Below are positions 22,522 through 34,158 of a stretch of DNA of 64,000 nt, piece after piece. The stretch lies in NCBI GenBank assembly GCA_032690845.1, contig CM064426.1, positions 70,048,403 through 70,112,402 on the forward strand. Reading direction: 5' to 3'. Every line of letters starts with the position of its first letter. Position 1 is the stretch's first letter. The translations under genes and the position numbers were made by a program. This DNA comes from Eleusine coracana subsp. coracana. Its lineage: Eukaryota > Streptophyta > Magnoliopsida > Poales > Poaceae. The notes under the pieces are model-generated. The model saw nothing but the letters and a program-made list of their open reading frames with translations, did not search any database and was not told the DNA's origin.

Positions 22522-25500
22522 CTAGGTCTTGTTCTTGGACACCCACTTGTACTTCGTTGACCTCTCAAGATCAACAATGCACTTAGGCACCCATATGCTC
22601 TTGACCTTTCTCTTCTTGTTTGGTGGTCCCAAAGCCTTTGCTTTCACCTTGCCATCCTTGTCCCTAAAAATCTTGAAATGGGTGTTCTTATGGAACAAGT
22701 TAGCATTAGGTAAAATAATAGAACTTCTCACCATAGGGTAATCCTTGATGGTGTGGCCATCCTTGCAACACCTCTTGTAATAGTAGTCGTTGGCGAGTAG
22801 GGGTTTGATCTATTCGTGGATGGAATCACTCGTCCCGATGATGTCGATGGCGGCGGGATATGAGCCAAGTCCCCGATGGTAGACATTGTTCATAAGGTTT
22901 CTCCCAAGAGTCTCCTTGTGGATGGCTCTACCACGTGTGAGTCTCTCGAAGCCGTCCATCACCATCTTCCTCTCTTCCTTAAGCTTATGATATTCCTTCA
23001 AAACAAATGACTCAAAGGAAGAAACCTTGACCAAGGTAATTAGTTCATCACACATAGTAGAAGCATCACTCTTAGATGAACTAGAGGAGGGAGAGGCAAG
23101 GTTATCAATATTGATGGCCTCAAAAGTAAGTTCAAGGGCCTCATACTTCTCACGTAGCTCTACATGATCACCCTTGAGTTTGTCATAACTCTTGTTTAGA
23201 GCCTCATGAGATGTGACAAGGTCCTTGAGCTCACTCTCAAGATCACCAACATGGTCCTTAGACAACTTACATTCTTTTCTTACCACATCCAACATTTTGG
23301 ATTTCTTGATGGCGATGTCATGGGCTTGCTCAAGCATACTTCAAAGCTCGGCGCAGGCGAGCTCCTCATCATCGCTATCGTAGCTGCTCTCATCCTCACT
23401 CTCTCCAAGTTGGCTCGTGGCCATGAGGCACATGAGAGGTGGAGGAAGAACTCGTGGAAGTGTGGTCTTAATCATGGCTAGGCCGGCCACTTCATCATCA
23501 TCACTTGAAGAGGATGATGCTTCACTTGAGTTGTCGCTTGTCCACTCCCCAACAAGAGCCTCGCATGAGAACTTCTTCTTGAGGTCTTTTCCTTTGCCCT
23601 TTTCTTTGTTGAAGTACCTCCTTTTCTTGTACTTGGCTTTGGGTCTAGGATGGTATTCTTCGTGAGTGGGAGGAGTTCTAGGTGAAGTATCTTGTGCATC
23701 ATGGATTGCTCGCTCTCTTGAGATATGAGTATCTTGAATTTGCAATGGGGTGGGGGAATCACTCATATGGTTTCTTGTCTTGGAGCTAGAGCTTGGAGTG
23801 GATGTGGGGGTGTTATGTGAAGAGCTTTGAGAAGTAGTTTGAGGTGAAGTATGTGGAGAGGGTTGTGGCTCACTTCTCTCTTCATTTTCCTCATGGCTAG
23901 GTGGATGCACTCTCATATAAGCTTCGAAGGATGTGGAAGGTGTAACATTAGCATATTGGGTTGGTTCTTGTACTTGAAAGGATGGGGTTGGTTGAGGTGG
24001 TGGAGTAGAGGGCTCATCAATATTCCCATCATGTAGTAAGATCTCGCCCACGGGCATGTTTCTCAAAGCTTTGCTCGTTGGTTCATCTCCAATGTTCACT
24101 TCATTAAATAGTAGCCCTTCCTTTGCATTCTCAATCATTGCACTATCCTCATCAAATGTGCACTTGAATCCCATGTTACAAAGTTGACCATTGGTGAACA
24201 TGGTTGGCTTCCTAGTCATATCTTGGGTGCACCTACTGTCAAGAGTTCAATGAGTACCTCCACTCTTGTAGTTGACCCTAGTGGTAGCCATAAGACAAGC
24301 ACTAGAGGAAGAAGAGTTAGTATCCAAAGCATTGCTCAATTGACTTGCACTAACCTCATCATGACGAACCATGAGACCATCCTTATAATAAGGGATTCTT
24401 GCAATCCCTCTTGCAATCCCTTCCTGAATTCTCCTCCGTATCGGATGTTGGGGAGCACGATACCTCCATTGTCCATGACCATCCCCCATGTGCACATTGT
24501 CGAGGTCGATGAAGTAATGGGGAGGGTCATCAAGGTCGGTGACATGCTCAAGTACGTGTCCCACTTGTGAGTGGAGCACAAGTATCATCTCCATTGCTCT
24601 CTCAATTGAGAGCTTATGCCTTCTATTGATTACCTCCTCAACCAAGAAATCCCTCTCATGAGTTGTGATTTACGTGAGGCACTTGTCCATCACTTCATGT
24701 GGTGCAATCCTCCATAACCCCCTGAAAGAGTTTATCCTACACACAAGATCATAAATGCATAAGAGAGTCTCACAAAGGTCATCATTTAGATTTCTCACAA
24801 ATTTATCAAATTGAAAGAAGTAATCCTATTGGTGAGCTCCACGAAGATGCCAATGTTGATCTTGTGGTGGAGAAGGTGGATGCGCCGGAGCCGTAGTGGT
24901 GAATGATCATGTGAGCATTGTGGTCAGCGCTCCCCCTACAACAATGTGTGGTCCACCCAAAGTGCTTGGAGTAGAACTTGGAATAGCACTTGAGGTAGAG
25001 CTTGATGATGCATTTGATGAAGAGCTTGGTGTAGGTCTTGATCCGAAGGGGTTGTAGAAGTTGTTGCAAGACAATCTTGTGGAGGGATCAAAGAAGTTTG
25101 AGCTCAAAGCTACTTCTTTCCCTTTGCTTGAAGATGTTTCATGGTTTGTCTTGGATGTCTTCTTCCCCGTTAAGCTTGCGGTGATCTCCTCATCCTTGAA
25201 GTATAGCCTGATCACTCAATAGAAAGATTCTTGTCCATGATGACATCAAGGGTGATGTAGAGAAGCTTGCTGCTAGGGAGCAAGGTGAGGATCTTCTCGA
25301 CAATCAATATTTTTGGAAGCTTGGAAGGTTCTTCAGTTGCCTTAATTCGGTCCACAATACCTCGAAAGCGAAAGAGAGAGTCAAGTAAGTCCTCATTATC
25401 ATTATCATGAAAAGCAAAGAACTCCTCAACAAGTGAGTCACTAGCATGATCAATAAAAAGCTCACAATCATCATCAATCCTAGTCATGCTAGATAAGCAA

Positions 25501-25667
25501 GCAAGATCAAGAGACACATCATTAATTATCACATTAGGCACACTAGTAGAGCAACCTATCAAGTTAACACTAAAAGAATCTAGGCATTCACTAGTACTAG
25601 GCACATCCACAACCATCACAATCATCATACACATGATCATAGGTAAAGTTATTGGCAAAGTCCACAA
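22522..25667 (-). pseudogene. Broken gag-like and pol-remnant region of the LTR retrotransposon
   Basis: Minus-strand frames follow one another with stops and frame changes. Near the primer-binding site: 25212-25667 and 24907-25215 (Ser/Thr-rich). Then 24247-24645 and 23341-24219; the latter starts with a protease-like scrap (RKPTMFTNGQLCNMGFKC), passes a Pro/Ser/Thr linker, and ends with the gag-type stretch KKKFSCEALVGEWTSD, a Ser/Asp-rich segment and CLMATSQ. Then 22810-23337, a coiled coil (LESELKDLVTSHEALNKSYD). Last is a degenerate zinc knuckle (CCKDGHTIKDY) and a KSIWVPKCIVDLE tail ending at 22522. The CLMA and WVPK features are known from Copia/SIRE-type gag proteins of grasses. The order looks scrambled and the polymerase core is missing. 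Confidence 0.75.
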
Positions 25668-25815
25668 GAGTATCCATCAACTCATCTAGAATCATAACAT
25701 CTAGGTAGCTTTTAAAGCGATCCTTCCATGAGCCATGACCCGGCCCCGAATGGGATGATATTCCAACTCAATATGGTCACTACTCAAGGCGGTTAAGCCT
25801 TATAGTGAGAACTTG

Positions 25816-25827
25816 GCTCTGATACCA
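25816..25827 (-). other. Primer-binding site (initiator methionine tRNA)
   Basis: The minus strand reads TGGTATCAGAGC, the usual plant LTR-retrotransposon site complementary to the 3' end of initiator tRNA-Met, two bases inside the 5' LTR. It fixes the element's orientation. Confidence 0.93.
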
Positions 25828-25919
25828 CTTGAAAGGACCGACTGACCGAGAGGGGGGGGGTGAATCGGGAACTCGCACTATATACCAAATTTGCTAATTC
25901 CTAAAACCAACCACTCAAA

Positions 25920-26335
25920 ACAACTCCTACAAAATCCTAGTGGTGATCACACTAGCAATATAATGAACCTATGAAAGGAACAATAACCTAAGCATACTAG
26001 TGGATCACACAAAGGAAATAAAACTCCTATGCAATCCTAGTGGTGATCACACTAGCAAGATAAGTCCTATGGAAAGAACCACAAGCTAAGTATACTAGTG
26101 TATCATATAAAGGCAATACAACTCCTATGCAATCCTAGTGGTAATCACACTAGTAAGATAATAGTCCTATGGAAGGAACAACAAGCTAAGCATGCTAGTG
26201 GATCACACAAAGACAATACAACTCCTATGTAATTCCAGTGGTGATCACACTAGCAAGATATAGTCATATGGAAGGAACACCAAGCTAAGCATACTAGTGG
26301 ATCACACAAAGGCAAAACAACTCCTATGCAAGCTA
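25920..26335. repeat. ~100-bp tandem repeats in R-U5 of the 5' LTR
   Basis: The same unit and copy number as in the other LTR, so the array existed before this insertion. Small length differences (for example GATAAGTCC against GATAATAGTCC) show drift. Confidence 0.85.
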
Positions 26336-26560
26336 GTTACCAAAGATATGCAGAAGCAAACAACTAGCTAGCAAGGAGTTCTACTCAAGCAAAGCTACTA
26401 GAACAACAAGCATATAGAAAGCATACAAGCATGAGTAGCACAATACATACTAGGGTGATCAATCAAGCCAAAGCAACTTCTATACATGCTAGTGATCAAG
26501 TATGAGGGCTAAGCACTACTAGCAAGTAAAGAAGCCTATTCATGCAAGTCTACAAGGTAG

Positions 26561-26968
26561 TTAACTAGAGCAAGGTAAGCACACAAGCATGAATAGCACG
26601 GTATGTAAATGTGGAAAGTAAAGCATCATAGTAAGGAGTAGAGTAAGAGATGACTCATGATTTTTTCTCGAGGTGTCAGTAGGATGGCGCCTTCCCCTAC
26701 TCCTCATTGGACCACACCCACCGGAGTCCCGGTCCCTCCCGCCACCAAGTGGAGTTCTCGCCCACGAGCCCGCAATCACTCCTCGAGAGAAGACATGGTG
26801 TGCGTCACCATTGCACAAAGCACAAGCTCGCCTCCCTTGAGAACTTGTCGGACTCCCTGAGCCGACACGAGCGCTCACTATTAATGCCCCTTTCACCGGC
26901 GAGCTTAAACCGTGTACAAACGTGTGACGGCCTTCACAACCAATCATAAAAGGCTCGTTCACTGACAC
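26561..26968 (-). other. 135-codon open frame in the 5' LTR, function unknown
   Basis: Partner of the frame at 19497-19904, with the same start, stop and length (MSVNEPFMIGCEGRHTF...). By eye the differences from the partner include many amino-acid changes, so purifying selection is not evident from two copies. Confidence 0.3.
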
Positions 26969-27191
26969 CTAACCAGTCTAGGTCTCACCATAGACCAAGA
27001 GTAACAACCTAGATCACACCCTCAAGGACACTCTAGCCTTAGATGTGCATCAATGTTCATGTTACTCTCACTAGCACTCTCAAGATATCCAATATCCTCT
27101 CCTAGTGCTCCTCTCTTGGCCTTTTGACTCCCAATAGATGCTCCCAGCAATTCCAATGGCCAAAGGTAGTCTCCAAGACCCTAGCAACGAG

Positions 27192-27199
27192 TTTATATA
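27192..27199 (-). promoter_or_regulatory. TATA box in the 5' LTR (likely element promoter)
   Basis: The minus strand reads GTCTATATAAACTC at the position equivalent to 20128 in the other LTR. Conservation in both LTRs supports a promoter. Transcription would run leftward through the 135-codon frame and tandem array toward the gag remnants. Confidence 0.6.
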
Positions 27200-27249
27200 G
27201 ACTTCTAACCTCGAACTAGCCGTTGCTCCACAAAACAACCTCTCTGGAC

Positions 27250-27690
27250 ATACTGACCGGTCAGTCCGGTCACTGTCCAGACCGAACAGTCCGGTCTCCG
27301 CCGGTCGACTCCTCCAGAGTCGTTGCTCTCTGTCCACTGTTTCCTCTATACTGATCGGATAGTCTGATCTACAGACCGGACCGTCCTGTTTTCATAAATC
27401 TGGGTCCCAATAGAAACTTCTTCTCCGTGTTCTGTCGCCTCCCCTAATGACCGTATAGTCCAGTCTTCACACCGGACTATCCGGTCTCTTCTCTCCTTCC
27501 TCCAAACAAAGACGTTGTCGATGCTTCCTCTTCAGTCCGAACCTTCTCCATACTGACCGGACCGTCCGATCTACACACCGGACTGTCCGGTCTCTATGGT
27601 TCCTCTGCCAATAGAATTCCTCGCATCCAACATCTTCTCTGTAGAGAATTTCCCTCTGATCACCGGACCGTCCGGTCTCCAAGACCTCTT
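27250..27690. repeat. Array of CCGGAC-N-GTCCGG inverted-repeat motifs in U3 of the 5' LTR
   Basis: Equivalent of the array at 20190-20640, with the same clusters, for example GACCGGTCAGTCCGGTC near 27257 and GACCGGACCGTCCGATC near 27556. Several half-sites differ between the two LTRs. Confidence 0.8.
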
Positions 27691-28909
27691 TGTCCAGTCT
27701 TTACCTGCAGAAGCTGAAACTCCTCGTCTCCTCTTAACTTTGTTTCCCGGCTTCTTCCAATAGCTCCTTGGCTTCTCCACCGTCACCTAGTGTCTGTGAT
27801 TTCTCTGAGCATTGATGCACATCACCAACTAGTGTGACCTAAGAGACATGAGCTAGATCCCCTTGATAGTCCGGTTTTTCCTATGGACTCAAAACCCTAA
27901 CAACTAGTCAAGTGTTGTAAACACTTGCACCATGGCTTGTTCTCCGCTTTGATCCATCTCCATCAACCCTTGGACTCCATCAAGTTCACAAGCCTCCATG
28001 CTTGTGGTCATTATCATCAATCGCCAAGGCAACCATCAATGATCATCATAAGATAGATAAGGTTTCCTACACGCACAACACTCGTGTAGACATTAGTCAT
28101 ATTTCAAGTTTGTCATTCATTACCAAAATAATCATACCTTGGGATGACCTTAATGGTCATAAACCTTACAACAAATATTGCTAGTCTAAATATGAATAGT
28201 AAAATCCAAAGTTGACAAGTATTGTGGAAATGGATCTTTGTATTTATCAAAACAAATGGAAAATCTGGATATACATTTTTTATTCCTCTCTTTTGTGACT
28301 GTAATAAAATTTATGATCATTTCGTTTGCCGCTCACATTCCTTAGGATTTGATGATGGGGTTGAAAAACTGTTGTCTCTTTTAAATAGGAAATGTGTTCT
28401 TAGCATAGGGACATGTGCCCCTCGGGTGAGTGGAAGTAAATAGACATATAAGAATTGAAAGCAATTTGGACCTTTTCTTCTCCATTGCTCGTTATAATGT
28501 CATACATGTCTAAACAAATTTTGGTGAATTGGATCTTTTTGTAATTTGACATGATCATCTGTACTTCTTTAACAACATTAACTCTACACTATTCTCCAAA
28601 AGAACTTTAATAAGGAAGTCCTATTTTTTATTTGATAATCTTTTACTTTGGGCCTCTTTTGTAGGACTCTTATACAAAACAATTTTTCTGAAAAATAGAT
28701 TCTCTACAAGAACTCGGTTTGATAAAACAAATTCTCTTGTGCGTGTTCAAACTTCAATATAAAGATGTGTAGAGAAGTCAGAAAAAGCTTTTTTTTCTTT
28801 TGGATTATAGTACAAACTTCTCAAGAGTGCTTCTCTAAAAATTCAAAGCAAAAACATTTTGAAGAGTGCTACCAAAGTCCAAACCAGGCATGAGAAACTA
28901 ATTGCCTTA

Positions 28910-29133
28910 TACTCTCTCCGTTCCAAAATTGTTATTATTATTAACTTTTTTGTTACCTTTGACCATCCGTCTTATTTAAAATATTTTTTTAAATATAAAA
29001 AGTTACAAGTTATATTTAAATTTTATATAATAATAAAATATATGATATTTTTTAAAATTTTTTAAATAAGACCAATGGTCAAAGGTAACAAAAAAAGATT
29101 AATAACGATAATAATTTTGGAACGAAGGAAGTA
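28910..29133. mobile_element. Stowaway-like MITE, copy 2 only
   Basis: A 224-base fold-back element ending in TA at both sides. The left arm CTCTCTCCGTTCCAAAATTG and the right arm (ending CCAATGGTCAAAGGTAACAA then CGATAATAATTTTGGAACGA) are complementary for about 80 bases. The paralogous site in copy 1 (about 9264) reads GCCTTACAGGTTTCAGCTC without it. Confidence 0.9.
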
Positions 29134-29496
29134 GGTTTTAGCTCGTTGAGTGGCGTACTATTTCCTGCCATAGAATCATTCGAATACTTTTTTTTTCAGA
29201 CTGTTCTGTTTCCTCTGTTTCACGTGATAACCTGCCTTCTCTGTTATTTCTCCTCTGCACTTTGCGTGGTACAAGGACCGAAGAAGTGCCTGCCAGCTTG
29301 CCGGGTCCCGGCTGGGCGTGCATCTTGGTCACCATGCCAACCAGAATCAGCGATCGAACTAGTCCTTGGCCGTGCAGCATCTACGCTGTCAATCGTGGCG
29401 AGCCCTGACCGCCGGCGTCCATTGACGAGAGCGCACCGGCCGGCAACTACTTGTGGCGCTAGCATTCGGACAAAGTAATTTTTTGCGGTGAACTAA

Positions 29497-30564
29497 GAGC
29501 ATCTCCAGCAGGACATGCATCAAGGCCTCTATCCCAATATTTGCATGTTTATAAAAAAAATCTACTCCAGCAAGATTTTTATTTGGACATGTATTTTATA
29601 TGGACATGCAAACTATCCTCTCTCAACCACAAGTTTTAGAGCCTCCCATTTTCCCTCTAAAACATGGGTTTCACATTTTTTTACTTTTATTTATTTTTCT
29701 TTCTTCTTTTCCTAACTTTCCCCATTCTCTCTTCTACCTCTCTCTCTCTTGCGTCCGACGGGCGACGGCGCCCCTTCCTCCCTCTCCCCGCCGCTGGCCG
29801 GAGCGCCACCTCCCTCACCCCGCCGCCAGCCGAAGCGCCGCCTCCACTACGCCCTCCATCGACCTGGTCGCCTCTCCCTCTCCCTCGCAACATCGCCGGC
29901 CGGAGCGCCGCCTCCCTCCCCTGTCACCGTCCTAGACCGCCCTCGCCCTCCACCGCCCAGATCTACGGCGCGGACGGGGGCAAGACGCGCGAGGGAGACC
30001 GGTGGGTCACCACGGGCGCGGGCATGGGATGGTCGGTGGAGGGCGGCACCGGGAGGCCGTGCGGGCACAGCAGGCGGTGGGCTCGAAAGGCGGCAGGCAC
30101 GAGCGCGGGATGGTGGTGGTGCGGCAAGCGCGAGCGCGGCGGAGGGGGGCACCGGCGCCAACATGGGGCCGGGCAGCACCGGGGGCGGCGACGCCTTCTT
30201 CTCCACCTGCGTCAAGATGCAACGCGTTCTTCTCCACGATAGCAGGCGAGCTCGGGGCAGTGGGCATCACGCCCAGGCCAGGCGGCGGTGCGCCGGTCGT
30301 GAGGGAGGCGACCAAGCTGCAGCACGGCCGGCCCCGCCCACGAATGGGAAGAGGAGGAGACGACGGCCATGGCTGTGCTGCTGTGGAGGAGAGAGGAAGA
30401 AGAGTGGAAGGGAAGAGGCTGACAAGCGGGTCCACATGATGAGGGGCCGAGAAACAAGGGCTTCTGCTGGAGTTGGAACCATTTTGCAAGACCTCAAATT
30501 ATAGGAGCCAGGCCCTACATGACTATTTGGGGGCTTAATTTTGGTGCTCTTGCTGGAGATGCTC
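29497..30564. mobile_element. PIF/Harbinger-type element with GC-rich cargo, copy 2 only
   Basis: A 1068-base element with terminal inverted repeats GAGCATCTCCAGCAG and TAA target duplications at 29494-29496 and 30565-30567. The equivalent site in copy 1 (near 10275) lacks it. The centre, about 29750-30450, is strongly GC-rich with several overlapping open frames on both strands (up to 251 codons), so reading frame cannot be chosen from the sequence. Such cargo is typical of captured gene fragments. No transposase is present, so it is non-autonomous. It shares its terminus and layout with the element at 38819. Confidence 0.88.
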
Positions 30565-30757
30565 TAACAGGAGCATTTGATCATCAAGGCTCTGCCTGCT
30601 TCGTTCGTGCTGTTGGTTTGAGCACATCTGAAGAATGTAAGCTTGGAATTTCTTGAAAACCATATGCTGAGACACAATGTTGGATTTTTCTATTTCCAAC
30701 TGAAAATTCCGTCTGGATCGGCTTCCATGATGAGGGGCCTGCCACGTGCACACCTTT

Positions 30758-31905
30758 CACTGTACAAAAACAACCTATAGCGTCACAACCAGAATTCAAG
30801 TAGCGGTGATTTCAAAGGAATCCGCCGCGACAGTTTTGTTACAAAAATGTATTAATTTTTAGCGGTAATTTATAAAGTGAGCCGCTCCTATAAATTGATT
30901 TTTAGCGGCACATAATTTTATGGGCCGTTGTTATAAATAAATCAGCATTTATAGCGGCAGTCCATGTTTCCACCCGCTGCTACTTTTGGCCTATTAGCCC
31001 ACCAGCCCATCAGCAAGTATAAAAATGAGCAAACTTAACCTAACTTGCGCTCTCCTCCCTTCTCTCCCTCCCTCAGTCGTAGCCTACTCCTTCCCCTTCC
31101 TCTCCCGCCTGTCTCCTGGCCGCCTCCTCTCCCCCACCACTTCATGGCCACCGCCGCCTCTCCCCCACCTCTCCTGGCCGCCTCCTCCTCCCCCCACCTC
31201 CTCTCCCTGCTATCATCGCCACACCAGGGAGGCCAAGGGAGGCCCGCCTGGCCTTCTGTGCTGTCGGCCTCCTCCCGCGCCTCGCCTCCCTTCCACGTCC
31301 CCTCTTCTCACCTAGAGGCGGCGGATCCAACAAGGACCTCCTCGACCACGAGGCGGGGCGACAGATCAGGGGGAGCTCCGGTGTAGAGACGGCCTCCATG
31401 GTGGATCCGACGAGGACCTCCCTCCTCGACCATAGAGCGGGGAGGGGGGGGGTCCTCCTCTCCTCCACCAAGCGGCACGGGATCTGTCGAAGCAACATGG
31501 GATCCGATGGCGCTCCTCCTCCTCCTCCATCTCGGGCACAGCGACAAGATCTAGAGGAGGTGGGCTTGTCGATGGACGTGGCGGCGAGATCCAGAGGCGG
31601 TTCAGCGGCGGGCGCAGATCCAGTCCGGTTGCGGCCAGATCCGGCAGGTTAGGGTGTGGCGGTGTAGGCGGGCCTAGATGGGCTCGGACGTGAGCTTTTT
31701 TTTGTTTTCTTTGGTTAGAGTTAGTGGCGGGTGACATTGTCGCCCGCTGCAACTATTCGTGAGGTAGCGGCAGCCTGTTTTGTTCAAAGGATGTCCGCCG
31801 GTTTAAACATTTTTTTTTAGCGGCGTTGGCGTAGCGGTGCGGCAGGCTGATCTGCCCGCCGCTACAGTGCATCTACAACCGCCGCAGATTGTTTTTGTTA
31901 TAATG
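30758..31905. mobile_element. Non-autonomous CACTA element with GC-rich cargo, copy 2 only
   Basis: A 1148-base insert with TTT at 30755-30757 and 31906-31908. Ends: CACTGTACAAAAACAAC at the left and, from the right, CATTATAACAAAAACAATC. Both sides carry many copies of AGCGGC/AGCGGT, the subterminal repeats expected of CACTA (En/Spm). The paralogous site in copy 1 (about 11026) reads CACACCTTCACCAGGGGC. The interior (about 31040-31660) is GC-rich and may hold captured gene sequence. No transposase was seen. Confidence 0.85.
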
Positions 31906-33239
31906 TTTACCAGGGGCATGCCATTCATTCATCTCTAAATGAAAGGGGAAATACCGGAAACTGATTTGACGTTCATAGAGATGCGAAAACAATTTTTATA
32001 AAAAAAATAGAAGACTTCTCGCGAATCCGAGACGCGGAAACAATATAAAAAAACAATGCTTAAGTTTATATTTCCTTGTTATTAGTATGCGGCGTGAGGT
32101 TACGACCTTGTCTAGATCTGTTTTAGTTAGTTTCATTAAAACTGTATCTTTTATATAGTTTATAAAAATTAGATTCTAAACAAACACGCAATATAAAGGT
32201 TCTTATTTCTTATACACACCATCCTATGATTCTTCGGTTAATTATAACACAATCATGCACAAATTCAAGGAATCCTCAAATTCTCGTATTTTAACCCAAA
32301 CACTAAACTAGACAATATCAATTACCCATCACAATATTCCAAACTATCACACAGCCAACATGGTTTCTCACATCCAGTGAAAAAGAAAAACAATTAGGTA
32401 TGGTTTGTGTTGGATTTATCCAATCGTGACACGTAGAACCTGCACGCATACGGACGACCTCTAAGGTTGTAACCTCGTCATGCAGGCATAATGTTCACTG
32501 AGATCGGTTATCGAATCCTCATTAACCTCACGTCAGGAAAACGTATTTGATATGGACTTTAAAGAGTTGTGTTTAATTTCGTCGTGTGTATTTACCCAGA
32601 AGCTAAATCGTTTTCATTTATTCTTGAGTTATGTTCTGTATGGAGTATGGAATCTTTATCAAGGTGTCGTTTGCTTACAAAATCATAAGAAAATCCAATT
32701 TTTTTATTCCGAGTATACGATGTATCTCTTTTATTTAATCTCGATCATTCATGTTTACGATCACTGTGACATAATTTCTGACTGAAACTGCATGATGTTA
32801 AAAATATTTGATATGGAATTATATCTCATATATTAATAGTAAATAACTCGTGCATGCATGGTAATCAACCAATTTATTTTATTTTTAGTAATTAATGATT
32901 TTAGAATTTTAAAAATATTAATTTATCTCATAAATTTCAAAAATAGTAAGCATGTTGTTTAGAACAGCGAATGAGAAAACATCGATACCTGTGCAATCAA
33001 TCGAATTAGGATCAACTCACACATGAGTGCTACGGCAAAGGGAGGTCGCCGACACAGTCTGTCTCTCGACCACGAGCATGAAGGAAGGGAGGGACTTGGT
33101 GGCACGTGGGTGTCGGCGGAAGAAGACCAGGAGGGAGAGGAAGAGAAAATGGGAGAGGGGTGACGCACTAGTGGGAGAGAAAAGGAGAAGTTTAGAGAAA
33201 AACCTTGGTCAAATAGTATATATATATAGCCTATACAAT

Positions 33240-33490
33240 TTGGGTTGTAATGGGCTAAAACGAGTTGAAATGGGCCGGTTGGGACTACAGTGACAGTGGG
33301 ATGACATCAACCATCGGTATTGATTCTCAGTGATGGTTTTTGCTGATATTAGCATACATCAATATCCACCGCCACTGGTGTTCATTGCTAGTGACGGGTA
33401 TTTTTGGTGATGTCACTTTTGCACTTTTTAGTGGCGTTTTTTTGGTCCAAAAAAATCCCAGCGTCACTGTAGACCCTCTTTGTACTAGTG
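33240..33490. mobile_element. CACTA 3' terminal fragment
   Basis: The sequence ends CCTCTTTGTACTAGTG, whose complement CACTAGTACAAAGAGG is a standard CACTA terminus. Upstream are repeated GTGACG/CAGTGA units and AGTGGCG motifs. I could not find the matching left end, so this is a fragment or a deleted copy. Confidence 0.6.
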
Positions 33491-34158
33491 AGTAGAATGA
33501 CGTGTTCCTGCGAGAGTCTCTCAATTAGGGATTTGATCAATTAACCATCGTAATTAGATCTATCTAATTGGCCGGGAGGACCATCCGAGTAGACGGACTC
33601 AATGGGAAACAACGTACGTATGGTATGGGACGCTGTTCTGATGAGTGTCCTTACTATTTTTAAAAATTTCGAGATACATTACTATTTTTAAAAATCCAAA
33701 TTTTATTAGTTACTAAAAATAAAAAATCGGGGTAATCAATCCTCAGGATCAGGACTGCATGCATGCAGTAAATCATGCCCCGTGTCAAAGATTTCTTATC
33801 CTAAGTGAACCAAAATAATATATTTTAATTATTTCCTCTTTCCAAAAATTGGAAGGTTCAGATTTATTTCTTATCTTGCACCCTAAGGTTCGGACTACCG
33901 TGTCAAAGAGCCCACCAGATATGCAATCCCGGGTAAATTTAAAGATATGCAAGATGTGAGATTTGATATGCAAGATATATATTTTTGGGTGGTGAATCCA
34001 TATAATAAGAACATTCGTTTATATATACTTCCATTCCCAAAGATTACTGGAACAAACAACCAAACATAAATCCCGGCTCACCATTGTGTTACACACTTGG
34101 CTTTCGTTTGATGCACATGCAAAATTAGCTATCTGGTTATTGGCTAGGCTAACTCGAA
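33491..34158. promoter_or_regulatory. Upstream region of the first XTH gene
   Basis: AT-rich, with a repeated ACTATTTTTAAAAATTTCG-like segment near 33650-33690. The last 75 bases (CTTTCGTTTGATGCACATGC, GGTTATTGGCTAGGCTAAC) are shared with the region just before the second XTH copy at 38640-38707, so the duplication included the proximal promoter and 5' UTR. Confidence 0.5.

Larger units (their letters stand above)
18760..28170 (-). mobile_element. 9.4 kb non-autonomous LTR retrotransposon (Copia-like, gag/pol remnants)
   Basis: Two direct LTRs of about 2.34 kb flank a 4.7 kb interior, with a 5-bp target duplication ACAAA at 18755-18759 and 28171-28175. In the paralogous copy 1 the empty site is at about 8776. 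The primer-binding site and polypurine tract show it reads on the minus strand: its 5' LTR is 25830-28170 and its 3' LTR 18760-21106. The interior has broken gag-like frames and short protease-like scraps but no integrase, reverse transcriptase or RNase H core. It fits the class of gag-bearing non-autonomous elements (TR-GAG or a deleted Copia/SIRE-type element). LTRs differ by many substitutions, so insertion is not recent. Confidence 0.92.
25830..28170 (-). repeat. 5' LTR of the minus-strand retrotransposon
   Basis: About 2341 bases, aligned end to end with 18760-21106. In element orientation it begins TGTAAGGTTTATGACC and ends CGGTCCTTTCA, directly followed after two bases by the primer-binding site. 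The TG...CA termini are intact here. Confidence 0.92.
17150..32915. repeat. Copy 2 of the tandemly duplicated ~4 kb unit (expanded by insertions)
   Basis: The junction with copy 1 lies at about 17150, where the end of the unit (TTTCAGAATTTTAAAAATA) runs directly into its beginning (GAGGAAAGAATAATT). Copy 2 ends at about 32915 with the matching tail. It is lengthened by the LTR retrotransposon at 18760, a Stowaway MITE at 28910, a PIF/Harbinger element at 29497 and a CACTA element at 30758. Subtracting these leaves about 3.9 kb, matching copy 1. Head-to-tail order suggests unequal crossing-over or replication slippage. Confidence 0.85.

Noticed and set aside
29664..30504. Frames up to 251 codons on both strands in the PIF/Harbinger cargo
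   Set aside because: Several frames are open at once because of GC richness, and none shows a recognisable domain or splice structure.
31025..31752. Pro/Ser/Arg-rich frames in the CACTA cargo at 30758-31905
   Set aside because: Low complexity and open on both strands; no family feature.
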